Below are positions 1-11,039 of a stretch of 64,000 bases of DNA, piece after piece. How positions within the stretch are numbered: position 1 is the first letter of the stretch; every line of letters starts with the position of its first letter. The translations under genes and the position numbers were made by a program. Under the pieces are notes generated by a model. That model was not told where the DNA came from. It saw only the letters and a program-made list of their open reading frames with translations, and made no database searches. Source of the DNA: Craterostigma plantagineum (taxonomy: Eukaryota; Streptophyta; Magnoliopsida; Lamiales; Linderniaceae). The stretch lies in contig JAPQWV010000002.1 of NCBI GenBank assembly GCA_027422505.1, positions 25,894,501 to 25,958,500 on the forward strand. Direction: 5' to 3'.

Positions 1-770
1 GAGGGTTATGATATACGAGGTGTAAGAAATAAATAGGCTTAGGCACAAAGTGGCTAACTACGGTGATCAGTCGTGGTCGGGAACTTTGGCCGTGGACTTA
101 TTTCCTAATGCCTTCGTCATATTCATACAAAACATACTATTAGCAATTTCAATGCGAATCAAACAAGCAAGTTCTAGAGAGACGTAAATTATGCACTACT
201 CACACAACCAAGAAAATTGAGCAAAAGTTCGTCAGCTCAAACTCTCACAACGGAACATAGGTTATGTGTGTGAATCTCTCAAAGTAACACTATATCTGTT
301 CATGCTAAAAAGATTAAATCACTGATGCATGTCTTTATCACTCACTAGACTCCCTAGTATGCAATCCACTTCGAGATGAACGCAAACAATCATGCCAGAC
401 TTCTTTAAATTCGAAAACCACAACGCATCATAAAAATTATCACGTAAATTTCCAACAAAATTCCAACAAAATTCCCCCACCCCACACTTAAGATGCACGT
501 TGTTCCCAACGTGTAAAATAAATAAAAGGAAGGTAAAAGAACATGACTCCCCTGAAAAAAATTGGCGTGGTCCTGCCTCGAGCATTTGATGTAGTTGGTC
601 ATGGTTGTTGCACCTGATTTAGAAATATTTTGAGTCGTAGTCTGAATTCATGTCACGTTCCCTGAAAACACTTAAAAGAAAATTAAACGCACAGAGGAAA
701 TAATAAAAGATAACAAAATGAGTCATAGTCATCACAAGTAACATGAGTACTAGATCATCACAAAAGAGTA
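1..770. other. 3' non-coding part of the Athila-type element
   Basis: No credible gene is visible here. A pyrimidine-rich block at about 472-486 reads on the minus strand as a purine tract rich in G, a possible polypurine tract. The sequence beyond it does not resemble the element's LTR start, so it may be an internal or secondary tract. Confidence 0.4.
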
Positions 771-2040
771 CTAATAGAAAAAACATAACAAAATAAACGA
801 CACTAAGATGGTGGGGGGCGATGGTGGCCGCGGGCGAAGGAACGCCAGTGACTCCTGTGATCGCCTGACCGCGTCTTCCATGGCTTTAAGGGCCTGCTCA
901 TAGCGCTGTTGCTCTTCGCGGTAGCGTCTGTGGGCTTCCTCATTTCGACGCTCGTACTCGTCCTGGCGGCACCGTGTCTCCTCATCGCGTCGAATGGCCT
1001 CCTCATTGTACCGTAGCATGCCCTGGCGTAGTGTGTGAAGGTCTGCTGCTGACGCGTAAGTTGCGACACCTGACGACTCGCCCTTCGTGAAATCCGGAGG
1101 AATGGGAAGTGCCAGCAGTGTCTGGGTGAATTGGGAGTGGCCCCACATCCTCAATTTCTAGTGGCTCAGGGAATGCTTCGCCGAGGTCTGTCTGCCCACG
1201 GTAAACCTCGTGCCAGACATAGACCTTGTTCGAGCAGGTGGGGGCTTTGTTCAACATCTTCATCTTCAACATCATCTCCTCGTTCACCAGGTGTCGCCCA
1301 TCCACTATCGTCATCTTTGGTGGATTTGCTGGCCACAGGTTAAGCCCCTTGATAACCTTCGTAACAAATGGCCCCACTGCGAGCTTCCCATGACTCCTAA
1401 CATCAGCTTGAGCCGCAAAGGCACATTTCAGTGCCATCCCCAAGTGTACCTCTTGACCGCGCTGCATCCTCATTAGGTAAAAGAGGTCGCGAAGGCCAAT
1501 CGCGCCGTGCGAGTCACCCCTTGGTGTGAGCGAGGTAGTCAGAAGACGGTGGATATATCGCCGGCCTAGGCTTCTGAGCGACGAGGCCTTCGATGTCTTG
1601 ACACTGAATGGTGGCTCACCAGGTCGCGTAATCTCAGCCCAGCAGGCCTGGCGAAACTCTGGGCCTGCAAGATAGTCTTTGTAGTACAAATCTTGTAAAG
1701 GTCCTCGGTTCCCGAAAGATGGCACCGGTACTCCAATTGCCTGGCAGATGTCGCTTACGTCCACCGTGTGCTCCGTGTTAAATTCCCGAAATGTCATCTT
1801 GTTCACGCCGAATTCTTTGTGGGCGAAGGTGGACAGGAACTCCAAGGTCAGCTCTTTATACGCTGACTCGTCGATTTGGAAGAATTCGAGCCAGCCGCTT
1901 AGGGACATGTAACCCTCCACTTGCTGGTCGTTGTGATACTTCGCCAGCGTCTCGTGATCAATCTGATCAGTCAAAATGAATTCCGTGTTCTTTAGCCTGT
2001 TGTAACGGGCCTGATGCGTCTCGTCGTCAAATTGCCCCAT
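771..2040 (-). pseudogene. Athila accessory ORF downstream of integrase (ATHILA ORF-1 / plant transposon protein-like)
   Basis: A 345-codon ORF (2040-1003) has the look of the ATHILA ORF-1 / putative plant transposon protein group. There is a GWLEFF..Y..L..EFLSTF segment near residues 48-70, then a VSDICQAIGVP segment, then RYIHRLLTTSL and a GPFVTKVI segment. Function is unknown; it is often called env-like from its position. A second frame (1154-771) continues with a highly charged Glu/Arg coiled coil, so the two frames probably belonged to one protein and a frame change lies near 1140. Family assignment is from recalled motifs, not a search. Confidence 0.6.
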
Positions 2041-2359
2041 AGACTCTAGCAGTGACGGCGTGCCTTGGCCTCAACGTGGACGACTCGTTGATCGCGAATC
2101 GTTAGCACGTCCTGCAGCGGTTCGGCTTTTACCCATGGTACCTAGAAGTCCAAATGTTAGTTGGCGAGAAAACGATAATCAACACAGCTCGACTCGACCA
2201 ACGTTGCGACAAAAATGAGAATTCCAAAGCAAGATCATATATAAATTCAAAGCGGCATTTTGTCGAACACATACAAGACAATCTAAAATACTCCTTCTAA
2301 TTGCAATAATCAATCAACCAAATACATTCCACGACGCTAGACGATAACCAACGCAAAAT

Positions 2360-2740
2360 GATCCATGAAAAGCAACCAAATTGGGCAAAATTTTCCAAAT
2401 TCCCAAAATCTCGTCATTAGGGTTTATCATTCCAAATCGAAAATTAACCGACGAAATCATGAAATTAATCACCCCCAAGGCGTTCAAAGCATATATCTAA
2501 CCATGAAAAGCAATACAAACACCAAACTTGACCCAAATTGTAAAAGCCCCCAATTTCGAATATTAGGGTTCATCGCCCAAAATCGAAATTAACACACGAA
2601 AACGACAAATCCGTCAAGCTCAACACGTTTATAGCATAAATCTTTCCATGGGAGAGCAATGTGAACGTTCAATTCGAACCCAAATCCGAAAAAAATGCGA
2701 AAGTCGTCCATTAAAAGCCTTGCGAGAAAAGGACATACCT
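2360..2740. repeat. degenerate tandem repeat, about 140-bp unit, in the Athila spacer
   Basis: The phrase CATGAAAAGCAA recurs at about 2364 and 2501, with a weaker CATGGGAGAGCAA at 2647. Each is followed by similar text that includes an ATTAGGGTT..ATC segment and AAATCGAAA. The spacing is about 137 and 146 bp. This lies between the integrase end and the accessory ORF. Confidence 0.5.
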
Positions 2741-2936
2741 TGTTGATTTAATCACTGTGAAAAAGAGGGAAGATGGTTGTTTTGGTGTCGCTAAAAATGC
2801 AAGTGGCGAACGTGGTGGCCGGAGTTGTGTTTTTCGGGATGGATTTGGCGAGAAATCCTCGATCCTTGGAAGTTTTTCGGTGTGAAAAAGACGAAAGGAG
2901 AGATGAAATGAATTTTAATAGTTGAAAATCGCACAT

Positions 2937-3414
2937 TCACGGCCGTGAATATTAATCAATTAGCCGTGAAGAAGAGCAGAATGCTCCTTTCGTCGAACTC
3001 ACGGCCGTGAGTCGAGTGCCATGGGCCGTGAACTTGGGCAGTGCGTTAAGGCCGCAGAAGTCACGGCCGTGACTAATGAGACACGGGCCGTGACACCCCC
3101 TTGTTTATTTATTTATTATTATTTTTTAATTCTTTTTATTTTTTTATTTATTATTTTTTTAATTTTTTATTTATATATTTTTATTTTTTTATTATTATTA
3201 ATTTTTTTTATTATTATTATTTATTTTATTTTTTTCTTTTCGCATGAGTTACGGCCGTGAGGTATGCCCTTATGGCCGTGAATCTAGGCAGTGAGCTATG
3301 TTTATTGTTGATGAAGCATTCGCGGCCGTGAATGGCTTAGCACTAGGCCGTGAGCCGCAGCAGTGGCTTAACTTATGTGATTCACGGCCGTGGATTTTAT
3401 GCAAATGGCCGTGA
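2937..3414. repeat. six palindrome/half-site pairs (TCACGGCCGTGA type) in the Athila spacer
   Basis: Six units each hold a full or near-full copy of the 12-bp palindrome TCACGGCCGTGA (starting near 2937, 2999, 3061, 3249, 3320, 3382). A half-site GGCCGTGA follows each one. Measured from GGCCGTGA to GGCCGTGA the offset is 21, 21, 21, 21, 22 and 21 bp. Units repeat every 62-71 bp except where an A/T-only tract of about 135 bp (about 3106-3240) intervenes. The order of palindrome and half-site is the reverse of that in the LTR array at 11040-11474. Confidence 0.85.
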
Positions 3415-3419
3415 ATGCA

Positions 3420-4206
3420 TTATTTTTATTATTTAAAATATCTTTCAACTATGATTGACACGCAATCGACGAATTTTTTTCGAGAACGAGTTGCGCGATG
3501 AAAAATCTGATAATCGACAAAGGAAATCTCACTTTCTCACGCGGCATCAAATCTTCCAAGTCAAAAATTCGTCTGTATCATTTAATTGATTTGCCGGGTA
3601 TGATAATGATATGTTTGTGCCATTCATGCCTCTAAATAGATATTGGTAGAACAATACAATATCATCATCTACCATAAATCCCACGTCTTCAACAATCTTA
3701 TTTTCAAATTTCTGGGTTTTCTAACCACAATGAATTGGGGACAGGAGCAAGGTCGTGAGAATGAGAGTGAAGAATATGCAAGGTTTCGTCGTAATTTAGA
3801 TATGCTATCACTTTACCGTGTTCTTCTTATGGGTTTGTTTGGAGTTTTACTTGCTTTTGTGTGTTGGGTTATCACAAGGTGCACTTGTGCGTAACCCGCC
3901 CTTATGAAGCAAAAATAAACTATTGTTCTGTCTTTTGTGTTTTTCGCAGTTTTTAATTTGCTTTTGTGTTGGTCTTTCACACGTTGTAATGGTATTGTAA
4001 CCATCGTTTATGAAGTAAAACTATCGTATCTATCTCGTCTCTAAACCCTGCGTTGTAACCATCCTCAATATTCGAAATAAATTGACTATTATTTAAAATT
4101 TTAATGTTGATATTATTATTATTGTTTAATTTAATATATAGTTTGAGATTATTAAAGTATATATATACATATATATTTTAATGCCTAAAACATAAATAAA
4201 AATACA
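3420..4206. other. Athila spacer with a short antisense ORF (3730-3894)
   Basis: Mostly AT-rich non-coding sequence. On the plus strand, antisense to the element, a 54-codon ORF starts at 3730. It has a charged N-terminal half and one hydrophobic segment (about residues 30-48, VLLMGLFGVLLAFVCWVI) that could be a membrane helix, then a Cys-containing tail. Some plant gypsy families carry antisense accessory genes (Grande is the known case), but nothing here shows that this ORF is expressed. Confidence 0.3.
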
Positions 4207-4262
4207 TGGGTTGCCTCCCAAGAAGCGCTTCTTTAACGTCGTTAGCCGGACGTACCCTTTTC
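4207..4262 (-). other. conserved block downstream of integrase typical of Athila elements
   Basis: On the minus strand the sequence reads AAGCGCTTCTTGGGAGGCAA followed by CCCATG, just after the integrase stop. The GGGAGGCAACCCA phrase is one I recall from many plant Athila-type elements at this place. Its role is not known to me. It supports the family call. Confidence 0.5.
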
Positions 4263-4266
4263 TGTT

Positions 4267-5271
4267 CTACGATAGCTTGAAATCGAGGTACATGACCTCC
4301 TTTGTGCCTGTGTCTGCTCCTCCTCCGTGATAATGCTTCAGTCGATGGCCATTAACCTTGAAATTTCCCTGCTCAACATTTGAAATTTCGACAGTACCAT
4401 AGGGAAAAACACGAGTAACTGTAAAAGGTCCAGACCAACGAGATCTTAGCTTTCCGGGAAAAAGTCTAAGACGAGAATTAAAAAGGAGGACTTGATCCCC
4501 CTCTTGAAATTCTCTATGTTGCTTGATCTTCTTATCGTGATACGCTTTTGAGCGCTCCTTATACATTTTTGCATTGTCGTATGCCGACAATCGCCATTCA
4601 TCAACCTCATTGATCTGGAGCTTACGTTTTTCACCGGCTTGCACCAAATCGAGGTTGAAAGACTTTATCGCCCAGTAGGCTTTATGTTCTAGTTCAACAG
4701 GAAGGTGACATGCTTTTCCGTAAACTAGTCGATATGAAGTGGTGCCTAGTGGTGTCTTATATGCAGTCCTATAGGCCCAAAGTGCGTCGTTAAGCTTATT
4801 CGCCCATTCCCGACGATTCCCATCTATGGTTTTCTCTAGAATGAGCTTCAACTCACGGTTCACTACTTCTACTTGACCACTTGATTGTGGGTGATAAGAG
4901 TAGAAATGCTATGCTTAACACCATATCTTTCTAATGTACGTGCGAATTGGGTGTTGCAAAAATGAGTACCCCTATCACTAATAATGCATTTAGGTGACCC
5001 GAACCGTGAAAATAATGCTCGTAGAAATCTAACAACAACTCTAGCATCGTTCGTGGGTAAAGCTTGCGCTTCCGCCCACTTGGATACGTAGTCAACGGCC
5101 ACAATGATATATTTGTTGTTGTATGAACTTGGAAATGGACCCATAAAGTCTATGCCCCCAAACATCGAACACTTCGCAAACTAAAATACAGTTCTGAGGC
5201 ATTTCATCGCGTTTAGAGATGTTACCTGCTCGTTGACATTGGTCACATGTGTTACGTACATATTAGCATCC
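4267..5271 (-). pseudogene. integrase of the Athila-type element, frameshifted
   Basis: The retroviral integrase core is spread over three frames. The first Asp lies in [11 protein letters not shown] (near 5155) and the second in ISDRGTHF (near 4980). The segment with the catalytic Glu before NRELK (near 4865) is broken by a frame change, since 5165-4869 ends in a wrong frame. The downstream ORF (4863-4267, 198 aa) holds the integrase tail, with [29 protein letters not shown] and a C-terminal [16 protein letters not shown] segment typical of gypsy integrases. The zinc-binding HHCC region at about 5380-5180 is also frame-broken. No active enzyme can come from this copy. Confidence 0.85.
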
Positions 5272-7437
5272 TTAAAAAATCGTTGGCCAATAGAAGCCAC
5301 ATTCAAGTACCTTTTGGGCGGTTCGATTAGCTGCATAATGCCCTCCAGTTGGTCCGTCGTGGCAATGCTCAATAATTTTCATTGTTTCGGGGAATGCAAC
5401 GCACCTTCGGATCACTTGGTCTGCACATCTCCTGAAAAGGTAAGGATCTTCCCAAAAGTAGTACTTCAAGTCAGAAAAGAATTTCTTTTTTTGCTGATTC
5501 GTGTACTCTTTAGGTAAAATCCTCGCAACAAGATAGTTAGCTAAATCTGCAAACCAAGGGGTTCCTTCGCTTACTGTTCGTATGGCGTATAAATGCTCGT
5601 CCGGGAACGTATCAACGATTGTCCTTCTGTCGGTATCTTGTATTTCATGCTCCTCTAGTCGAGATAGATGGTCCGCAACAACGTTCTCTGCACCTTTCTT
5701 GTCCCGAATCTCGATGTCGAACTCTTGAAGGAGTAGAATCCATCTAATGAGTCGAGGCTTTGCATCTGGCTTCGCTAGTAAATACTTAAGTGCAGAATGG
5801 CCAGTAAAAACAATAACTTTCGTTAAAATAAGATATGACCTGAATTTTTCGAAGGCGAACACGACAGCCAGGAGTTCCTTCTCGGTAGTGGTGTAGTTGG
5901 CTTGAGCTGCATCCAACGTCTTACTCGCATAATAGATTGGTCGAAAATGCTTATCCTTCCGCTGCCCTAATACAGCCCCCACTGGGTAGTCACTAGCATC
6001 GCACATTAGTTCAAAAGGTAACCCCCAATCGGGAGCAGTCATAATGGGTGCGGATACAAGTCTCTCTTTAAGCAACATGAAGGCATTAACACATTCGTCA
6101 TTAAAATCGAACGGAGCATCTTTTTCTAGTAACTTAGACATCGGTCGTGCGATTTTTGAAAAATCCTTTATGAATCGACGATAAAATCCCGCATGACCTA
6201 GAAAGCTCCTAACAGCCTTTACGTTGGAGGGGATTGGTAATTTTTCTATTGTCTCGATCTTAGCTCGGTCCACTTCAATCCCCTTCGAGGATATCTTGTG
6301 TCCCAAAACTATTTCCTCCCGAATCATAAAATGACATTTTTCCCAATTAAGCGCTAAATTTGTTTCTTCACAACGTTCTAACACGCTCTTAAGATTAGTT
6401 AAGCAATTATTAAAAGAGGTAGCGAACACTGAGAAATCATCCATGAACACTTCCATAATGTCGCCAACCAATTCATCAAATATCGCCATCATGCATCGTT
6501 GAAATGTGGCAGGGGCGTTGCACAATCCAAATGGCATTCGCCGATAAGCAAATGTTCCAAACGGGCAAGTAAACGTGGTCTTCTCTTGGTCCTCCGGTGC
6601 TATAAGAATCTGCAAATAACCTGACAGGCCATCAAGAAAACAGTAAAATGCATGCCCAGATAACTTTTCAAGCATTTGATCAATAAAGGGTAAAGGAAAA
6701 TGATCTTTTCTTGTGGCGACATTCAACTTTCTGTAGTCAATGCATACACGCCATCCGGTTACAGTCCTTGTCGGAATCAACTCGTTCTTTTCATTGGGGA
6801 CGACTGTCATGCCTCCCTTCTTCGAAACCACCTGAACTGGACTAACCCACGCACTATCTGAGATCGGATAGATCACTCAGGCATCTAGTAGCTTAATAAC
6901 TTCCTTTTTGCCAACGTCCTTCATGTTTGGGTTTAATCTCCTTTGTCGTTGGGCTACAGGTTTGAAGTCGTCCTCCATGAGAATTTTGTGCGTACAAAAA
7001 CTCGGGCTAATCCCCCGAATGTCTGATACCTTCCATGCCAAGGCCTTCTTGTGCTCTCGCAACACTTCTAATAGTTGGTCTTTCTGCCCATCGTCGAGGT
7101 TTGAGGATATAATCACCGGTAAGTTTGAATCACCGTCTAAAAATGCATATTCGAGATGCTCGGGCAATTGCTTGAGTTCAAGGATTGGTGGCTCTTCGAT
7201 CGAGCTTTTCTCTTTATCCTCCTCTTTACTTTCGTGGACAGTTGTTACGGACTCATCAATGTCGTCGTCATACTCATCACTGGCCATCATTGTGGATATT
7301 TGCTTATCGTTTCCGCCAATAACCTGCAATAAGTCCTCCAAAGATAAGAGAACATCATGCTCAAACACATCCACGTAATAACATTTATCATCAAGTGAGC
7401 TAGGGTTTTTCATAGAATCTGCCATATTAAAAGTCAC
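5272..7437 (-). pseudogene. reverse transcriptase / RNase H of the Athila-type element
   Basis: The main ORF (6876-5272, 534 aa) carries [22 protein letters not shown], the catalytic FMDDFSVF (usual form YMDD or FMDD) and the [13 protein letters not shown] segment of reverse transcriptase. RNase H follows with [18 protein letters not shown] and [19 protein letters not shown], then the start of the integrase zinc region with [13 protein letters not shown]. The preceding 186-codon ORF (7437-6877) is the N-terminal linker and is separated from the RT frame only by a TGA near 6877. The protein is therefore interrupted at its start and shifted at its end near 5272. Confidence 0.9.
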
Positions 7438-8102
7438 TTTCTCTCCACCGTTAGAGTCAAAGTGCCATTTCTGTCATCTATCATTGATTCCCCGGTGGCT
7501 AAAAAGGGTCGACCTAGGATAAGAGGAATGTTTTCGTCTTCCTCCATATCCAAAATGACAAAATCGGCTGGGATAATAAACTTATCCACTTTAACTAGGA
7601 CATCCTCGATAACACCTTGAGGATATTTTAAAGATCTATCGGCCAATTGGAGGCTCATCCTAGTGGGTCTGGGCTCGCCGAGCCCTAGTTTCTTAAACAT
7701 GGAGTATGGCATTAGATTTATACTGGCTCCTAAATCGGCTATAGCATGTTCAATAACGACATCACCAATAAGACAGGGAATAGTAAAACTCCCTGGATCC
7801 TTAAGCTTCTTCGGTATCTTGCTTTGTAGGATAGCTGAACATTCTCCTCTTAGGCATACAGTGGACACATCCTCAAGCTTCCTTCGGTTGGTGAGCAAAT
7901 CCTTTAGAAACTTCGCGAAACGAGGCATCTGCGTAATGGCTTCAACAAAAGGTAAGTTAACATGCATTTGTTTACACATACCCATGAATTTACCGAACTG
8001 TTCCTCATCGCGGTCCTTCCTCAGTCTAGCTGGATATGGAATCTTGGGTTGATATGACTTTGGTTGGCTAATGACCTTCTCATTCTCTTTTTCAACTTCC
8101 AC
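7434..8102 (-). pseudogene. aspartic protease region of the Athila-type element
   Basis: The 222-codon ORF contains the retropepsin active-site motif in the form ADLGASINLMP (near 7735) and the second conserved stretch ENIPLILGRPFL (near 7510). The N-terminal part, with FGKFMGMCKQMHVNLPFVEAITQMPRFAKFLKDLLTNRR, is the usual segment before protease in plant Athila-type elements. It overlaps the RT-side ORF by 4 bases. It is separated from gag by stops around 8103-8160. Confidence 0.8.
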
Positions 8103-8159
8103 TCTTTCGGGCTTCTCTTCTTCATTTTTCTTTAAACCTGTTCTTCATGGCCCTCGACG

Positions 8160-9823
8160 TTAGTCTTTTCCAAAGATTGTTTTCTTACAGTCTGCTCCCG
8201 TTCTTGTAGTTCCTTTTCCGTTCCTTAAAGTGACGGCCTTGCAATGCTCCCTCGGATTCGTCTCGGTATAGCTGGGAAGTGAACCTTGGGGTCGCTCAGC
8301 CAATTGCTTTGCTATTTGGCCAACTTGCAACTCCAATTTTCGTACAGACGCATCTGTATTTTGAGTTCGGAGATCGATGGACTGGAATTGTTCTTCCATC
8401 TTTGTTAATCGACTCTCGTGGGCTTGAGTAGTCTTATCGAAGTTCGAGAGGAGTCTCTCCATCATACCCTTCATATCCCTCATGTCATTTGATCCTGAAC
8501 CCTGGGCCGTATTCTGATAGTGATTGCTTGATCCTCCGGCTTGAAATCCCGGTGGTGGCCCTTGTTGGAAACCGGATTGCCTTTGCACTTGATGGCCTTG
8601 ATTCCGTAGGAAGGATTCGGATGTGCACGAGGTTGGAAGCTCCTCTGTCCTTGATAATTGCCCATGTAGTCGACATGCTCCAGTGATTGTCCGACTTGGC
8701 ATTCTACGGTTTTGTGAGGTGCGCCACAAATCTCGCACTGTGGTGTGTACGGCTTCTGAGGTGGTGTGGTGGTCATCACGGCATGTACTGGCTGTGTTTG
8801 CCCGGCCTTTGGAAATAGTGTGTTGATCACCGTCTGAAGTTGGGAAGTCGTAATTTGTTGTTGCAACGCCTCGAACTTGGCATTTGAAGCAGTCCCCTCG
8901 CTCACCCCAAACACTCCTGGAGTCTTTATCCTCGTGTTGCCTCTTATGAAACTGTTTCTCGAGTAATCTTCGATTAGATTCCAAGCTTCTGTGGCATTGA
9001 GCTTCACGATCCCTCCTCCCGCGGCTCCGTCTAACATATGAACAGTTTGATCATTGAGGCCCTCGTGAAAGCAGTTGATCATGGCGGCCTTCGACATCCC
9101 ATGTTGTGGGCACTTCTTTAATAGGGACTTGTACCTCTCCCACACCTCATAAAGATTCTCTGAATCCTTCTGGTGAAAAAGGGAGATTTCTGTCTTCAAC
9201 CTTAACACCTTTGACAGGGGGAAGTAATGGCCGATGAATGCTGCTCGCAGTTCTTCCCAAGTAGTGATTGATCTGGGCGGTAGCATCTCCAACCAGTCGT
9301 TCGCCCTGTACTTGAGTGAAAATGGAAACAACATTAGCTTAATCGCGTCACTCGGGACCCCATTGATCTTGATGGTGTCTGTTACTGTCAGAAAGGCCTT
9401 CAGGTGGGAGTACGGATCATCATCAAGATTCCCCTCAAACTGAGCCGTCTGAAAGATCATCTAAAGCCAAGCATGCTTCAGCTCAAAATCGTTGTTCGCG
9501 ATCGGAGGAATAACAATCGCCGATTCTGTACCGCCGAGGGAGGCGTTCTTAAGTAGATCTTGTAAAGATTGTTCCTCTTCTTGGTCTTGGTGGGTTGTTA
9601 CTCTTCGGTCTGCCATCTCAACTTCTATCTCTCGATTGTCTTTGAACGTCTCTGTTCGAGAATTTTCAGCAGACTCCTGGGAGTTGTCTTCTGAGTAGCT
9701 GACCCACGCTTCCTGATAATTACTAGCCGTGCCTTCTGAATTGTATCTGAGCTGCCTTCGTAACTTCCGCTCGAAATCTGGATCTCCTTCAACAATGGGG
9801 CCTGATGGGTGACTTCGGGTCAT
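8160..9823 (-). pseudogene. gag of the Athila-type element
   Basis: Reading from 9823, an N-terminal region ends in FELKHAWL followed by an in-frame TAG (near 9461). The next 326 codons in the same frame hold the retrotransposon gag domain, with DTIKINGVPSDAIKLMLFPFSL, WLEMLPPRSITTWEEL, FIGHYFP and LYEVWERYKSLLKKCPQHG. A frame change near 8500-8900 moves the rest into the 8984-8160 frame, which has an LTKMEEQFQSIDLRTQNTDASVRKLE coiled coil. A short Cys-rich C..C...H segment lies near 8700. The stop and the shift make it non-functional. Confidence 0.85.
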
Positions 9824-10008
9824 CCACTGTCAACAGTACCTTCAATGAGTGAAAGCGAAATTTAGCGAAGAACTAGACAAATACGTCGAAAATGTAACGA
9901 TACTAATAATGATGTAGGAAACAAATAACGCAATGAACGAAAAACTGAGAAAATGTAAAATAAAATAGCTAAATTACCGAACTAGGGTGTTCCTAATATC
10001 AATTTAAC
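9824..10008. other. Athila 5' leader between primer site and gag
   Basis: AT-rich non-coding leader; no structure recognised. The likely gag start codon lies at 9823 on the minus strand. Confidence 0.5.
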
Positions 10009-10026
10009 TCCCCGGCAACGGCGCCA
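10009..10026 (-). other. primer binding site, tRNA-Asp type
   Basis: The plus strand reads TCCCCGGCAACGGCGCCA, which I recognise as the 3' end of plant tRNA-Asp(GTC) with CCA. The minus strand is therefore an 18-nt perfect primer binding site. It lies 6 nt inside the LTR end at 10033. Confidence 0.9.
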
Positions 10027-10438
10027 AAAACTTGATCGCGTGCGTGTATATTTAAATAAAGGTTCGTGCGAGTACGTCAAGTAATAATTAAAACGAATAT
10101 ATTATAACTAGAATCACGCGCGATAGGCAGTGGACCTATCGTTTGTAATATAGCTATAGTGAATATCCGAGTATCGAACACGAGGAATAAATTGAGTACT
10201 AGTATTGACCTATCGTCTCGATATTTAGCCTAATTAAAATGGTGAGATTTTTTTATACTACAACTAATTTAATAGAGCAACCTAATGAAATAAGAGAATA
10301 AAGAAGCAAAGCTAAGGTAATACGAGTGACTTAAGATAACAAATATGTGTCGGGATTCGAATCCCGTTAGGTGCTGTCGGCTAAAGCTATGGAATGTCGT
10401 TCCTACGTGAAAATCGACTAAAACGCGGTAACTTTCTA

Positions 10439-10592
10439 CCCACTCACGGATTTGCTGTCGCCCTAAACGTTCGTGGGAATCTAAAATCGTTAATTACCAA
10501 ATGGCGAGGATCGAGTATTTGCTGTCGCCCTATACTCGAATCCTAACTTCTATGAACGGCCTAATCGTTATTTAGCTGTCGCCCTAAACGAT
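10439..10592. other. three hairpins with different stems and the same loop in the LTR
   Basis: Three copies of the loop text GCTGTCGCCCTA lie at about 10454, 10521 and 10575. Each is flanked by a different inverted repeat: CCCACTCACG with CGTTCGTGGG (10439-10477, 8 of 10 pairs); TCGAGTAT with ATACTCGA (10511-10539, extended by GGA/TCC with a one-base bulge); ATCGTT with AACGAT (10564-10592). Confidence 0.7.
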
Positions 10593-11039
10593 GTACCGCA
10601 CATTCGTATCAACACCTAGACATATTGAGACAAAGAAGCAATATCATAGAACGATAAATAGTCGAATACACGTGTTCACGATTATCCTATGCCTTAACTA
10701 CGACATAACCCAACGTTCATCTATTCCCAAACACACAAGAGGATTAGCTACTCATTGAACGTCACAACAACGAGATTTAAGGGAAACGAGGATAGAGAAC
10801 TCATAACACTTCCCTAAGAAGTGATATGGCGTTTCTGAGGTGGAGCTCTCGTTCCTCGATCGTATGAGCGTAGCTTCGTTGTTGGATCGTCCCTTGAGCT
10901 TCTCCGAATCACGGGACTGCTTCTAGTTCCTTCTCTTCTTTGCTCTAAGTTTTCGTCCCTATGAAGTTCTTTTTGAGTTCTGAGAGGAGCCCCCTTTTTA
11001 TGCTTCGAAAACGGGCCTTAACACTGAATTTTCGCGCGT

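Noticed and set aside
472..486. Polypurine tract marking the start of the Athila 3' LTR
   Set aside because: The sequence after it does not resemble the LTR start seen at 11659, so it cannot be taken as the LTR border.
2937..3414. Regularly spaced palindromic repeats that could suggest a CRISPR-like array
   Set aside because: Repeats are 12 bp with half-sites, the host is a plant, and the array is part of a retrotransposon.
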